Below, in pieces: positions 25,798 through 33,735 of a stretch of 64,000 nt of DNA (position 1 is its first letter; the number at the start of each line of letters is the position of its first letter). The stretch spans positions 1,736,001-1,800,000 of the forward strand of contig NZ_JAVDVK010000001.1 in NCBI RefSeq assembly GCF_031456835.1, written 5' to 3'. Both the position numbers and the translations under genes were made by a program. The notes below the pieces were generated by a model. It was not told the DNA's origin. It did not search any database and saw nothing but the letters and a program-made list of their open reading frames with translations. This DNA is from Leifsonia shinshuensis (GTDB lineage: Bacteria; Actinomycetota; Actinomycetes; Actinomycetales; Microbacteriaceae).

Positions 25798-26583
25798 CTA
25801 CAGCGTCTGCCAGGACGGCTTGTTCGCGTAGGCGTACCGGTAGTAGTCGAGGTTGCGGAGGCGGGAGGCGGCGGCCTCGTCGACGAGCACGGTGACGTGC
25901 GGGTGCAGCTGGATCGCCGAGCCCGGGTTGGATGCGGACACGGGCCCCTCGACGGCGCCCGCGAGCGCCTCCGCCTTGCCCTCGCCGAACGCGAGCAGCA
26001 TCAGGTGGCGCGCCTTGAGGATGGTCGACAGGCCTTGCGTGATGCAGTGCATCGGGACGTCGTCCTCCGACGCGAAGAAGCGCGCGTTGTCCTTGCGGGT
26101 CTGCTCGGTCAGCGTCTTCACGCGGGTGATCGACGCGAACGACGACCCCGGCTCGTTGAAGCCGATGTGCCCGTCCGTGCCGATACCGAGCAGCTGCACA
26201 TCCACCCCGCCCGACTCCGCGATGGCCCGCTCGTAGTCGGCGCCCGCATGCTCGATGCCGTCGAGCGAGCCGTTCGGCACGTGGATGAGCGACGGCGTGA
26301 GCCCGAGCGGCTCGACCACCTCGCGGGTGATGACGGCGCGGTACGACTCGGGGTGGCCGGCGGGCAGGCCCACGTACTCGTCGAGCGCGTAGCCGCGGAC
26401 GTGGGACACATCCACACCGCGCTCCCGGATGCCGCGCTCCAGCGCCCGGTAGACGGCCAGCGGGGTGGATCCGGTGGCCAGCCCCAGCACCGTGTCGGGC
26501 TTGGCGGCGATCAGGTCCAGGATGCTGCGCGCGGCGAGGTCGCCCGCGGCGTCCTGGTCGCGGACGACGACGATTTCGGCCAT
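25798..26583 (-). CDS. nagB: Glucosamine-6-phosphate deaminase
   Basis: A 261-residue NagB-type deaminase/isomerase turning GlcN-6-P into fructose-6-P and ammonia. Motifs seen: LGLATGSTPLAVYRAL (phosphate loop), YALDEYVGL, GIGTDGHIGFNEPGS with the catalytic Asp/His, and ITQGLSTIL. Its length matches the bacterial enzyme without an allosteric extension. The ATG overlaps the ROK kinase stop by one base (TGATG), marking the 3' end of the GlcNAc operon. Confidence 0.95.
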   Translation of the reverse strand: MAEIVVVRDQDAAGDLAARSILDLIAAKPDTVLGLATGSTPLAVYRALERGIRERGVDVSHVRGYALDEYVGLPAGHPESYRAVITREVVEPLGLTPSLIHVPNGSLDGIEHAGADYERAIAESGGVDVQLLGIGTDGHIGFNEPGSSFASITRVKTLTEQTRKDNARFFASEDDVPMHCITQGLSTILKARHLMLLAFGEGKAEALAGAVEGPVSASNPGSAIQLHPHVTVLVDEAAASRLRNLDYYRYAYANKPSWQTL

Positions 26584-27479
26584 CAGTTCTCTCCTACGAG
26601 TGCCGCACCGAGGGCGGCGACGGGGCTTCCTTCGGGAACGAGGCGCACCCTCCCGGGCAGGTCGAGCGACGCCAGGAAGGGCGACGTGCGCTCCCAGTCG
26701 TGCAGCACCTCGTGGACCTCGCCGAGCAGGCGCTCCCCCAGGTGGCTCAGTCCGCCCCCGATCACCACGGTGGCGGGGTCGACGGTGAGCACGAGGACGC
26801 GCACCGCGGCGGCGATGCCCACCGCCAGCCTAGCGGCGATGGCCCGCGCGGCGGGGTCGCCGCGCTCCGCGGCGGCGTAGAGCGCGCGCACCGGGAACGG
26901 GTCGTCGGTCGGCCACTGCCGGGCGATGCCGGAGCCGCTGGCGAGCGTCTCCAGGCAGCCACGCTGGCCGCATGCGCACAGCGGGCCGTCCGGGTCGACG
27001 GGCAGATGCCCGATCTCGCCGGCGATGCCGGTGCTGCCGCGCCACAGGCGTCCGTCGACGACGATGCCCGCGGCCATCCCGGTGCCCAGGTTGAGGAACG
27101 CGACCGTCCCGGTGAGGCCGAGCAGGTGCGACGCGCCGAGAGCCGCGGCCTTGACGTCGTTCTCGACGCGGACGCCGACGCCGAGGCGCCCCGCGAGCAT
27201 CCCTCCGAGCTCCAGTCGGTCGAGCCCGAGGTTGACGGCGTGGGCGACATGGCCGGATGTGGCATCCACCATCCCGGGGATGCCGACCCCGATCGACTGG
27301 AACCCGCCGGGCGCGAGGCCCGTCAGCTCGCCGAGCCGCGACACCGCGGCGACGGCGGTCTCCACGACGGCCGCGTGCCCGAAGCCGGTGGGGAGGCGGA
27401 TGCGTTCCGCGAGCGCGCCGGACTCGTCGACGGCGACCGCGTCCGTCTTGGTGCCGCCGATGTCGATGCCGAGTCTCAC
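26583..27479 (-). CDS. ROK family sugar kinase (probable GlcNAc kinase)
   Basis: A 298-residue ROK kinase starting at GTG 27479 (4-bp overlap with the GH3 gene). It opens MRLGIDIGGTKTDAVAVDES (ATP site), has LNLGTGMAAGIVVDG, GEIGHLPVDPDG and the zinc motif CACGQRGCLE near residue 165. No helix-turn-helix. Its operon partners (GH3 hexosaminidase, nagB and the importer) make GlcNAc phosphorylation the expected role. Confidence 0.85.
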   Translation of the reverse strand: MRLGIDIGGTKTDAVAVDESGALAERIRLPTGFGHAAVVETAVAAVSRLGELTGLAPGGFQSIGVGIPGMVDATSGHVAHAVNLGLDRLELGGMLAGRLGVGVRVENDVKAAALGASHLLGLTGTVAFLNLGTGMAAGIVVDGRLWRGSTGIAGEIGHLPVDPDGPLCACGQRGCLETLASGSGIARQWPTDDPFPVRALYAAAERGDPAARAIAARLAVGIAAAVRVLVLTVDPATVVIGGGLSHLGERLLGEVHEVLHDWERTSPFLASLDLPGRVRLVPEGSPVAALGAALVGEN

Positions 27480-29083
27480 GACCCGCGCCCGAGCAGCGAG
27501 AGCAGGGCACGCCCGACCAGGCGCGAGGCGCCGAACGTGGCGATGTCGGCGTAGGCGCGGTCGTCGCTGGGCCAGCCCATGTCGACCACGAGCACCTCGT
27601 CGCGTTCGGCGCGGAGCCGGTCGATCGCGGCGCGCGCGAACGCGTGCCGGTGGTTGTCCTTGCCGATCACCAGCACCGGCGACTGCGCCGCCAGTACGAG
27701 GTCGGGATGGTCGCCCTCGGTGAAGAGCACCGTCGGATTCGCAGCGAACTGAGCCGCCTCGGGGTCCGCCGGTTCGGCCTCCAGCACGGAGAACGGCCCC
27801 CACGGGGCGCTCCCGACGGCGATGTTCGCGACCGTGTCGATGCGCACCACGGAGAACCGGCCCCCGCCGTGCCGCCGCAGCCACTCCCGCGCGTGCGGGC
27901 TCACGTCGAACGCGCGCTCCGCCGCCTCCGCATCCTCCCGCTCCAGCGCCTCCGTACACTCGACCCCCTCCGCCCCCTCCGTCGAGTCCGCAGAAAGTGC
28001 ACGCGACACGCCGCCCGAGCGTGCACTTTTCGTGTACTCGACGGTGGGGGATGGCGCAACGGATGCGGCGGATGCGGCGAGCGCGCGCACGCGGGCGGAT
28101 GCGTCGGCGACGCGCGACGGCGCGAGGCGGCCGGCGGCGACGGCCGCGGCGATGGCGTCCTCGATCGCGGCGAGCTGCGCGTCCGTGTTCTCCGTGCCGA
28201 TGCACAACAGGTCGCAGCCGGCGGCGAGCGCGAGCACCGCCGCCTCCGGGATGCCGCGGTCGCCGCTAGCGCCGTGCATGTCGAGGGCGTCGCTGACGAC
28301 GACGCCGTCGAAGCCGAGCTCGCCGCGCAGCATCCCGTGGACGATCGCCGGGCTGAGCGTCGCGGGCAGGACGGCGTCGAGCTGGGGCAGCAGGATGTGC
28401 GAGGTCATCACCGCGCGCGCCCCGGCGGCGACGACCGCCCGGAACGGCACGAGCTCCCGCTCGCGCAGCTGCGCCGCCGACAGGTCGACCACGGGCAGCT
28501 CCAGGTGGGAGTCCGTCCCGGTGTCGCCGTGACCCGGGAAGTGCTTCGCCGCGACCGCGACCCCGGCCGACTGCAGCCCGCGCGTCCAGGCCGCCCCGTG
28601 CTCGGCGACGACCTCGGGGTCCGAGCCGAAGCTGCGCACGCCGATCACCGGGTTGTCCGGGTTGGAGTTGATGTCGATGTCCGGAGCGAAGTCGAGGTTC
28701 ACGCCGGCACGGCGCAGCTCCTCGCCGACCCGGCGCGCGACCCGCTCCGTGTAGTCCGGGTCGCCCAGCCGGCCCAGGATCGCGTTGCCGGGATACGGCG
28801 AGCCGCTCTCGTAGTAGAGCCGCGTGACGTCGCCACCCTCCTCGTCGATCGCGACGATCGCGTGCGGGTTGGCCTCGTAGATCGCGGACGTGAGGGCGCG
28901 CAGCTGCTCGGCCGAGGCGATGTTCTGCCCGAACAGGCACACGCCGCCCAGGCCGTCGCGCAGTCGTTCCGCCAGCCAGCCGGGCAGCGTCGTGCCGACG
29001 AAGCCGGGCAGCAGCGTCGCGGCGATGCTGCGGCGCAGGTCCGGGTCGGTCAGTGCGGTGTCGGCGACGGAGGCGCCGCTCAC
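27476..29083 (-). CDS. GH3 beta-N-acetylglucosaminidase/phosphorylase, cytoplasmic
   Basis: A 535-residue GH3 protein without signal peptide, GTG start 29083. The NagZ-like barrel shows GVCLFGQNI, VAIDEEGGDVTRL, the KHFPGHGDTGTDSH loop carrying the general acid His-Asp dyad, and the nucleophile Asp in VVSDALDMHGAS. A C-terminal domain of about 170 residues follows. Between them, residues about 348-368 come from a palindromic DNA element inserted in frame. It would cut imported chitobiose or GlcNAc-glycosides inside the cell. Related actinobacterial enzymes (Cellulomonas fimi Nag3) can act as phosphorylases, so either water or phosphate may be the acceptor. Confidence 0.88.
   Translation of the reverse strand: MSGASVADTALTDPDLRRSIAATLLPGFVGTTLPGWLAERLRDGLGGVCLFGQNIASAEQLRALTSAIYEANPHAIVAIDEEGGDVTRLYYESGSPYPGNAILGRLGDPDYTERVARRVGEELRRAGVNLDFAPDIDINSNPDNPVIGVRSFGSDPEVVAEHGAAWTRGLQSAGVAVAAKHFPGHGDTGTDSHLELPVVDLSAAQLRERELVPFRAVVAAGARAVMTSHILLPQLDAVLPATLSPAIVHGMLRGELGFDGVVVSDALDMHGASGDRGIPEAAVLALAAGCDLLCIGTENTDAQLAAIEDAIAAAVAAGRLAPSRVADASARVRALAASAASVAPSPTVEYTKSARSGGVSRALSADSTEGAEGVECTEALEREDAEAAERAFDVSPHAREWLRRHGGGRFSVVRIDTVANIAVGSAPWGPFSVLEAEPADPEAAQFAANPTVLFTEGDHPDLVLAAQSPVLVIGKDNHRHAFARAAIDRLRAERDEVLVVDMGWPSDDRAYADIATFGASRLVGRALLSLLGRGS
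27981..28042. repeat. 62-bp palindromic element inside the GH3 gene
   Basis: Perfect outer arms GTCGAGT / ACTCGAC (27981-27987, 28036-28042) and perfect inner arms AAAGTGCACGC / GCGTGCACTTT (27994-28004, 28019-28029), symmetric about 28011.5 with 6-nt interruptions and a 14-nt loop. It is placed in frame in a Ser/Thr/Glu-rich linker of the GH3 protein. Such strict symmetry is not needed by the protein, so it looks like an inserted small repeat. Confidence 0.75.
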
Positions 29084-29988
29084 CCCTTGACCGCCCCGCT
29101 GACGAGGCCGCTGGTCATGCGGCCCTGCACGATGAGGAAGAAGATGATCACCGGCACCGCGACGAGCGTGGATGCCGCCATCACCTGGCCCCAGTCGGTC
29201 GCCCGCGAGGCGGACTGCTGCACGAAGCCGCGCAGCCAGAGCGGAAGCGTCGCACTGCTCGACTGCGGCAGGATGACGAGGGCCACCGTGAACTCGTTCC
29301 AGGCCTGCAGGAACGCGTAGACGCCGGAGGCGACGAGGCCGGGCGCAAGCAGCGGGAAGGTGATCCGCAGGAACGCCTGCGTGCGGCTGAGACCGTCCAC
29401 CATCGCCGCCTCCTCGAGGTCGGCGGGGATGCCGGCGACGAAGCCGCGCAGCATCCAGATGGTGAACGGCACGACCGCGGCGATGTACAGGATGCTCACG
29501 CCGACGACCGTGTTCAGCAGGCCCAGCGTGCCCATCAGCTTGTACTGGGCGATGAACAGCCCCTCGGCGGGGAGCATCTGGATCAGGAGCACCGCCAGCA
29601 CGAACGACCGCCGCCCCCGGAACCGGAACCGGCTGATCGCCAGCGCCGCGAGGAACGCGAAGGCGAGGCAGCACACGACCGTGATCAGCGCGACGGCGAC
29701 GCTCATCCCGAGCGCCGGGAAGAACGTGCCGCCCTGCACGACGGCGGCGAAGTTGTCGAACGAGCCGCCGAACGGCAGCCAGGTCGGCGTGCTGTTCTGC
29801 AGGATGACGTTCGGCAGCAGCGACGAGTTCACCATCCAGTACACGGGGAAGACCCAGATCAGGGCCAGCACGATCCCCAGGGCGCCGAGCAGCACGCGCG
29901 AGACGCGGATGCGGCGGCGGGAGCGCACGCGGCGCACGGGCGCGCCGGGCTCAGTGGTGGCGGTGCGGGCGGTCGTCGAGGCGGTCAC
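29080..29988 (-). CDS. Sugar ABC transporter permease (MalG type), GlcNAc operon
   Basis: A 302-residue permease starting at GTG 29988. A basic N-terminal tail (RRVRSRRRIRVSR) precedes six helices. The EAA loop reads DLEEAAMVDGLSRTQAFLRI. It overlaps both neighbours by 4 bp (MalF-type upstream, GH3 downstream), which ties uptake to intracellular hydrolysis. Likely substrate: GlcNAc or chito-oligosaccharides. Confidence 0.9.
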   Translation of the reverse strand: MTASTTARTATTEPGAPVRRVRSRRRIRVSRVLLGALGIVLALIWVFPVYWMVNSSLLPNVILQNSTPTWLPFGGSFDNFAAVVQGGTFFPALGMSVAVALITVVCCLAFAFLAALAISRFRFRGRRSFVLAVLLIQMLPAEGLFIAQYKLMGTLGLLNTVVGVSILYIAAVVPFTIWMLRGFVAGIPADLEEAAMVDGLSRTQAFLRITFPLLAPGLVASGVYAFLQAWNEFTVALVILPQSSSATLPLWLRGFVQQSASRATDWGQVMAASTLVAVPVIIFFLIVQGRMTSGLVSGAVKG

Positions 29989-30941
29989 GATTCGTCCTCC
30001 TTCAGCAGGTGGCGCACGTAGAACCAGCTGAGGGCGACCGTGAGCACGAGCACGAAGACGCTGACGGCGCTGGCCATCGCGAAGTCGCTCGAGCCGACGC
30101 CGAGCTGGTAGATGTAGGTGCCGAGCAGGTTGGTCTCGCTCGCGATCGAGCCCTTGTCCTGCAGCAGCTTGATCTGCGCGAAGACCCGCAGGTCCCAGAT
30201 GATCTGCAGCAGCAGCACGATGCCGAGCACGGGCCGGATGATCGGCAGGATGATGTAGCGCAGCCGCTGCCACCCGCGGGCGCCGTCCATCTGGGCGGCC
30301 TCCACGACCTCCGTCGACACCTGCGTCAGCCCGGCGTAGATGGAGAAGGCGACGAACGGGACGCTCATCCAGGTCACGATGACCATCGCCACGAAGAAGA
30401 ACGACAGCGGGTTCTGCAGCCAGTTGTGGTCCTGGAAGTCGAGGCCCCAGGACGTCAGCACGTAGTTGACGACGCCGCGGCGCCAGTCGAACAGCCAGTT
30501 CCAGACGGTCATCGCGGCGACGACCGGCATCGCCCAGGCGAGCAGCAGGGCGACCTGGAGGATGATGCGGACCACGCGGTTCACGGCGTTCATCAGCAGC
30601 GCTGTACCGACGCCGATCACGACCGTGACGGCGGCGGTCACCAGGCAGAAGGCGATCGAGCGGGCCACGACGACCCAGGTGTAGCCGTCCGAGAACAGCG
30701 TGATGTAGTTCTCGAACCAGACGAAGTCGGCGGGCTTCCCGAACTGCTGGGCCAGCCCGAAGTGCTGCATGGAGGTGATCAGCTGCCAGACCACCGGGTA
30801 GCCGAGGGCGACGAGCAGGATGACGATGGCCGGCAGCAGCAGCGTGTACGGCGTCAGCCTCCCCCGGCGACGGCGCGGGGCGTCCGGTGAGGGCGGGGGC
30901 GGCGCGGCGACGGCGATGCGGGTGTCCTCGGTGGCGGTCAC
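29985..30941 (-). CDS. Sugar ABC transporter permease (MalF type), GlcNAc operon
   Basis: A 318-residue permease, GTG start, with a Pro/Arg-rich N-terminal tail, a first helix TPYTLLLPAIVILLVALGYP, and the EAA loop VVEAAQMDGARGWQRLRYI. It lies 96 bp after the binding-protein stop; that gap holds a strong hairpin. It pairs with the MalG-type subunit downstream. Confidence 0.9.
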   Translation of the reverse strand: MTATEDTRIAVAAPPPPSPDAPRRRRGRLTPYTLLLPAIVILLVALGYPVVWQLITSMQHFGLAQQFGKPADFVWFENYITLFSDGYTWVVVARSIAFCLVTAAVTVVIGVGTALLMNAVNRVVRIILQVALLLAWAMPVVAAMTVWNWLFDWRRGVVNYVLTSWGLDFQDHNWLQNPLSFFFVAMVIVTWMSVPFVAFSIYAGLTQVSTEVVEAAQMDGARGWQRLRYIILPIIRPVLGIVLLLQIIWDLRVFAQIKLLQDKGSIASETNLLGTYIYQLGVGSSDFAMASAVSVFVLVLTVALSWFYVRHLLKEDES

Positions 30942-30982
30942 GGGCGTCCTCCTTCCGGTGATGTTCAGAGTCTGAGGGCAGA

Positions 30983-31019
30983 GGCGAGGGCGCGGAAGGG
31001 GTGCCTCCGCGCCCTCGCC
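30983..31019 (-). terminator. Intra-operon hairpin after binding-protein gene
   Basis: A perfect 14-bp stem (GGCGAGGGCGCGGA and its complement) around a 9-nt loop, in the gap between the binding-protein stop and the permease start. No T-run follows on the minus strand. In ABC importer operons such stems either stabilise the upstream message or partly stop transcription, giving more binding protein than permease. Confidence 0.7.
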
Positions 31020-31037
31020 CCGGTGGATGGATCGGCG

Positions 31038-32384
31038 TCAGCTCTTGACGTTGAGCAGCGCGTCGATCTTCTTGTCGTACTCCTGCGCCAGGGCCTTCAG
31101 GTCGGACGCGTCGCGGATCTTGGAGAAGAACTCCTCCATCACGTTGCCCGCCTCGACCGACGCCCATCCGGGAGCCGCCGGGGTGAGCTTGGAGTTGGAC
31201 GCGGACTCGATGAGCGCCTTCGCGAACTGGTCGTCGCCGAGCGAGGACGTGTACTTCGCATTGGCCGGGCCGAGGCCGTTCTTGCCGAGCATCTCCTGGT
31301 ACTCCTTCGAGAAGATGATCTTCAGGAGGGTCTTCGACAGGCCCGGCTCCTTGGTCTTCGCCGAGATGCCGATGTTGGAGCCGCCGGCGAACACCGGGGC
31401 CGGCTTGCCGTCGTTGCCCGGAAGCACGTAGGTGCCGAAGGTGGCGTCGTTCCAGGTGCGGACCGGCTTGCCGTCCTTCTCCGACAGGTCGCCGATCGAC
31501 CAGTGCGCCCATCCCGGGGCCATGATCGTCGCGGCGGCGAGCGAGGTGTCACCGGTCTTGGTGCCGTTCGCGTCGACCGTCTGGTCGGTGTCGTTCAGGT
31601 AGATGTACTGGTTCGAGTCCTTGGCGTCGTTCGGCGCCTTGGATGCGTTCTTGTACAGATCCTGGAGCTGCTGCAGGCCCTTCAGCGACTCGGGCGACTC
31701 GAGGGTCGCCTTCCACTTGTCGCCGTCCTTCTTCGCGATGTCCCCGCCGTTGGCGAAGATCCACGAGATGCCGTCGCGCCAGTCCTGGCCGCCGAGGAAG
31801 AAGCCGGAGAAGTTGTCGATGTTCTTCGGGTTCTTGGCCGTGATGTCGGCCACGGAACTGTTGAACTGGTCGAGGGTGGTCGGGACGCTGACGCCGGCCG
31901 CCTGGTAGACGTCCTTGCGGTAGAACATGTAGCGCGAGCCGAAGTAGTACGGCAGCGTGTAGTTCTTGCCGTCGACCTTGCCCGCCTCGACGAACGACTG
32001 GAGCAGGTCGCTCCCGCCGAGGTCCTTGTACATGTCGGAGATGTCGAGGAACGCGCCGACGTTGGTGAACGTCGGGGACTGCGTGTTGCCCATCTCGGTG
32101 ACGTCCGGGGTGTTGTTGGCGTCCGGGAGCGCGGTGGTGAGCTTGGTGACGATGTCTCCCCAGTCCTGCTGCTCGATCTTCAGGGTCGCACCGGTCTCCT
32201 TGGCGAACTCCGTCTTGAGGTAGTTGCGGAGGGCGTCCGGGGTGTCCGAGCCGACGAGCCAGAGGGTGACCGTCTTGCCCTTGCCGTCGGTGCTGGCTCC
32301 GGTGGAGCCTCCCGACGCGCATCCGGCGAGCACGAGAGCGGAAGCTGTGGCCACTGCGGCGAGGCCGACGAGCTTTCTCTTCAT
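31038..32384 (-). CDS. Sugar ABC transporter substrate-binding lipoprotein, GlcNAc operon
   Basis: A 448-residue lipoprotein. ATG 32384 follows GAAAGGACAGTGCT and starts MKRKLVGLAA with lipobox LAGC (Cys22). The mature part is a large MalE-like binding fold with TLWLVGSDTPDALRNYL, TEMGNTQSPTFTNVGAFLD and PYYFGSRYMFYRKDVYQAAG, resembling NgcE/DasA-type proteins for GlcNAc and chitobiose. It is the first transporter gene after the ROK regulator. Confidence 0.9.
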   Translation of the reverse strand: MKRKLVGLAAVATASALVLAGCASGGSTGASTDGKGKTVTLWLVGSDTPDALRNYLKTEFAKETGATLKIEQQDWGDIVTKLTTALPDANNTPDVTEMGNTQSPTFTNVGAFLDISDMYKDLGGSDLLQSFVEAGKVDGKNYTLPYYFGSRYMFYRKDVYQAAGVSVPTTLDQFNSSVADITAKNPKNIDNFSGFFLGGQDWRDGISWIFANGGDIAKKDGDKWKATLESPESLKGLQQLQDLYKNASKAPNDAKDSNQYIYLNDTDQTVDANGTKTGDTSLAAATIMAPGWAHWSIGDLSEKDGKPVRTWNDATFGTYVLPGNDGKPAPVFAGGSNIGISAKTKEPGLSKTLLKIIFSKEYQEMLGKNGLGPANAKYTSSLGDDQFAKALIESASNSKLTPAAPGWASVEAGNVMEEFFSKIRDASDLKALAQEYDKKIDALLNVKS

Positions 32385-32471
32385 AGCACTGTCCTTTCGT
32401 AGGGGTGGGGCTTTGGTTGTGTGGGACTTTCGAGGTGAACGGTGTTCGAGGTGGTCAAGGGGCATGCTGTG

Positions 32472-33653
32472 TCACGAGACCCCGAGTCGTCCGGAGAGGA
32501 CGAGAACGGCCGCGCCGCGCAGGACGATGTCCTGCCCCTGCGTGGTCATCCGGAGGGACAGGTCGGCGTGGTTCTCCGCCATCGTCCGGTTCCGGAGCGT
32601 GTGGACGGTCGCCTCCGCGAGGGGGCCGTCGAGCAGTTCGGTCGGGCCGCTGAGCACGATCTCCGACAGGTTGAGGGCGCCCACGACGGGTGCGAGCGCG
32701 ATGCCGAGGCGCTGACCGGCTTCGCGCAGGATGGGCGTCGCATCCATCCCCGCCTCCGCGGCGGCACGCAGGCCGCGCTGCAGCTGCGGGACGCTGAGCC
32801 AGTGCTCGAGCACCTGGTCGCGGTTGTACGTGGTGTCGAGCCCGAGGTCGGTGCCGACCATGACCTGGCCGATCTCCCCCGCGGCGAAGTGGCTGCCGTA
32901 CACCAGCGCGCCGGCGACCAGGAGCCCGGCGCCGATGCCGTGCCCGACGCGGATGAGCATCATGTCGCCCGCCGCTCCCCCGTAGGTGTGCTCGGCGAGG
33001 GCCGCCGCGTTGGCGTCGTTCGCGACGACCACGGCGAGGCCGGTACGTGCGGCGAGGTGCCGCTGCAGGGCGAGGTCGCTCCAGCCGAGGTTGGGGGCGG
33101 TGAGGATGGTGCCGGCGAGGTCCACGACGCCGGGCGAGCCGACGCCGACGCCGAGGATGGGAGCAGTGGAGGATGCGACGAGCCGGTCGACCAGCTCGTC
33201 GACCTTGGCGAGCGCGGCCTCGCCGGTCGCGGGGACGCCGCCGTCGTCCGCGAGCATGACCTCGGCGGAGGCGATGATGGCGCCGTCGAGGTCCATGACC
33301 GCGCCGCGGAACCGGTCGTGGTCGCTGAGGTCGACGCCGACGATCTGGTGGGCGCTGCGGTTGATGTCGAGCAGGACGGCCGGCTTCCCCGGGCGGGCGG
33401 ACTCGCGCTGGCCCAGCTCGATGACGAGCCCCTCGGCGAGCAGCTCGGCGACGAGATCGGAGACCGTGACGCGGGTGAGTCCCGTGTCCCGGGCGAGGTC
33501 GGCCCGGCTGCGCTCCCCCGAACGGTAGAGCGTCTGGAGCACGAGCGACCGGTTGTGACTGCGGGCGTGCTCCGGGAGCACCTTGGCGCGCGGCCGGAGC
33601 ACCCGCCCCGGGCCCAGCCCGCCGGTGCTTCCCTGCACCTCCGTCGTCGTCAT
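32472..33653 (-). CDS. ROK family transcriptional repressor (NagC/XylR type)
   Basis: A 393-residue regulator. The N-terminal winged helix (NRSLVLQTLYRSGERSRADL, then ARDTGLTRVTVSDLV, residues about 35-80) is followed by a ROK sensor fold (VGVDLSDHDRFRGAVMDLDG, VVANDANAAALAEH). The ROK zinc Cys cluster seen in the two kinases is not present in its usual form, as in several non-catalytic family members. It heads the importer-GH3-kinase-nagB operon and presumably represses it until an amino sugar or its phosphate binds. A matching operator overlaps its own promoter. Confidence 0.9.
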   Translation of the reverse strand: MTTTEVQGSTGGLGPGRVLRPRAKVLPEHARSHNRSLVLQTLYRSGERSRADLARDTGLTRVTVSDLVAELLAEGLVIELGQRESARPGKPAVLLDINRSAHQIVGVDLSDHDRFRGAVMDLDGAIIASAEVMLADDGGVPATGEAALAKVDELVDRLVASSTAPILGVGVGSPGVVDLAGTILTAPNLGWSDLALQRHLAARTGLAVVVANDANAAALAEHTYGGAAGDMMLIRVGHGIGAGLLVAGALVYGSHFAAGEIGQVMVGTDLGLDTTYNRDQVLEHWLSVPQLQRGLRAAAEAGMDATPILREAGQRLGIALAPVVGALNLSEIVLSGPTELLDGPLAEATVHTLRNRTMAENHADLSLRMTTQGQDIVLRGAAVLVLSGRLGVS

Positions 33654-33654
33654 G

Positions 33655-33679
33655 TTTGTTAGTAAAGCTTACGAACAAA
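33655..33679. promoter_or_regulatory. ROK operator, 25-bp inverted repeat
   Basis: TTTGTTAGTAA, three central bases, TTACGAACAAA: two 11-nt arms with one mismatch. The form closely resembles sites reported for NagC/XylR-type ROK repressors (TTAGTAAA...TTTACTAA). It overlaps the -10 box of the regulator gene, so autoregulation is likely, and it also lies upstream of the SDR promoter. Confidence 0.8.
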
Positions 33680-33689
33680 TGAATTGCAA
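33661..33689 (-). promoter_or_regulatory. Promoter of the ROK regulator
   Basis: TTGCAA (33689-33684), a 17-nt spacer, TTTACT (33666-33661), then 7 nt to ATG 33653. The spacing is ideal for a housekeeping sigma factor, the transcript would be nearly leaderless, and the operator covers the -10 region. Confidence 0.55.
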
Positions 33690-33723
33690 GAGACGAAACG
33701 AAGTCGTTACATGAGCGGCGGAA

Positions 33724-33729
33724 TAGGCT
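33724..33729 (+). promoter_or_regulatory. -10 box of a leaderless promoter (SDR gene)
   Basis: TAGGCT, 6 nt, ATG 33736, no Shine-Dalgarno sequence. The ROK operator is 45-69 bp upstream and might influence this promoter. Confidence 0.5.
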
Positions 33730-33735
33730 CCGAGC

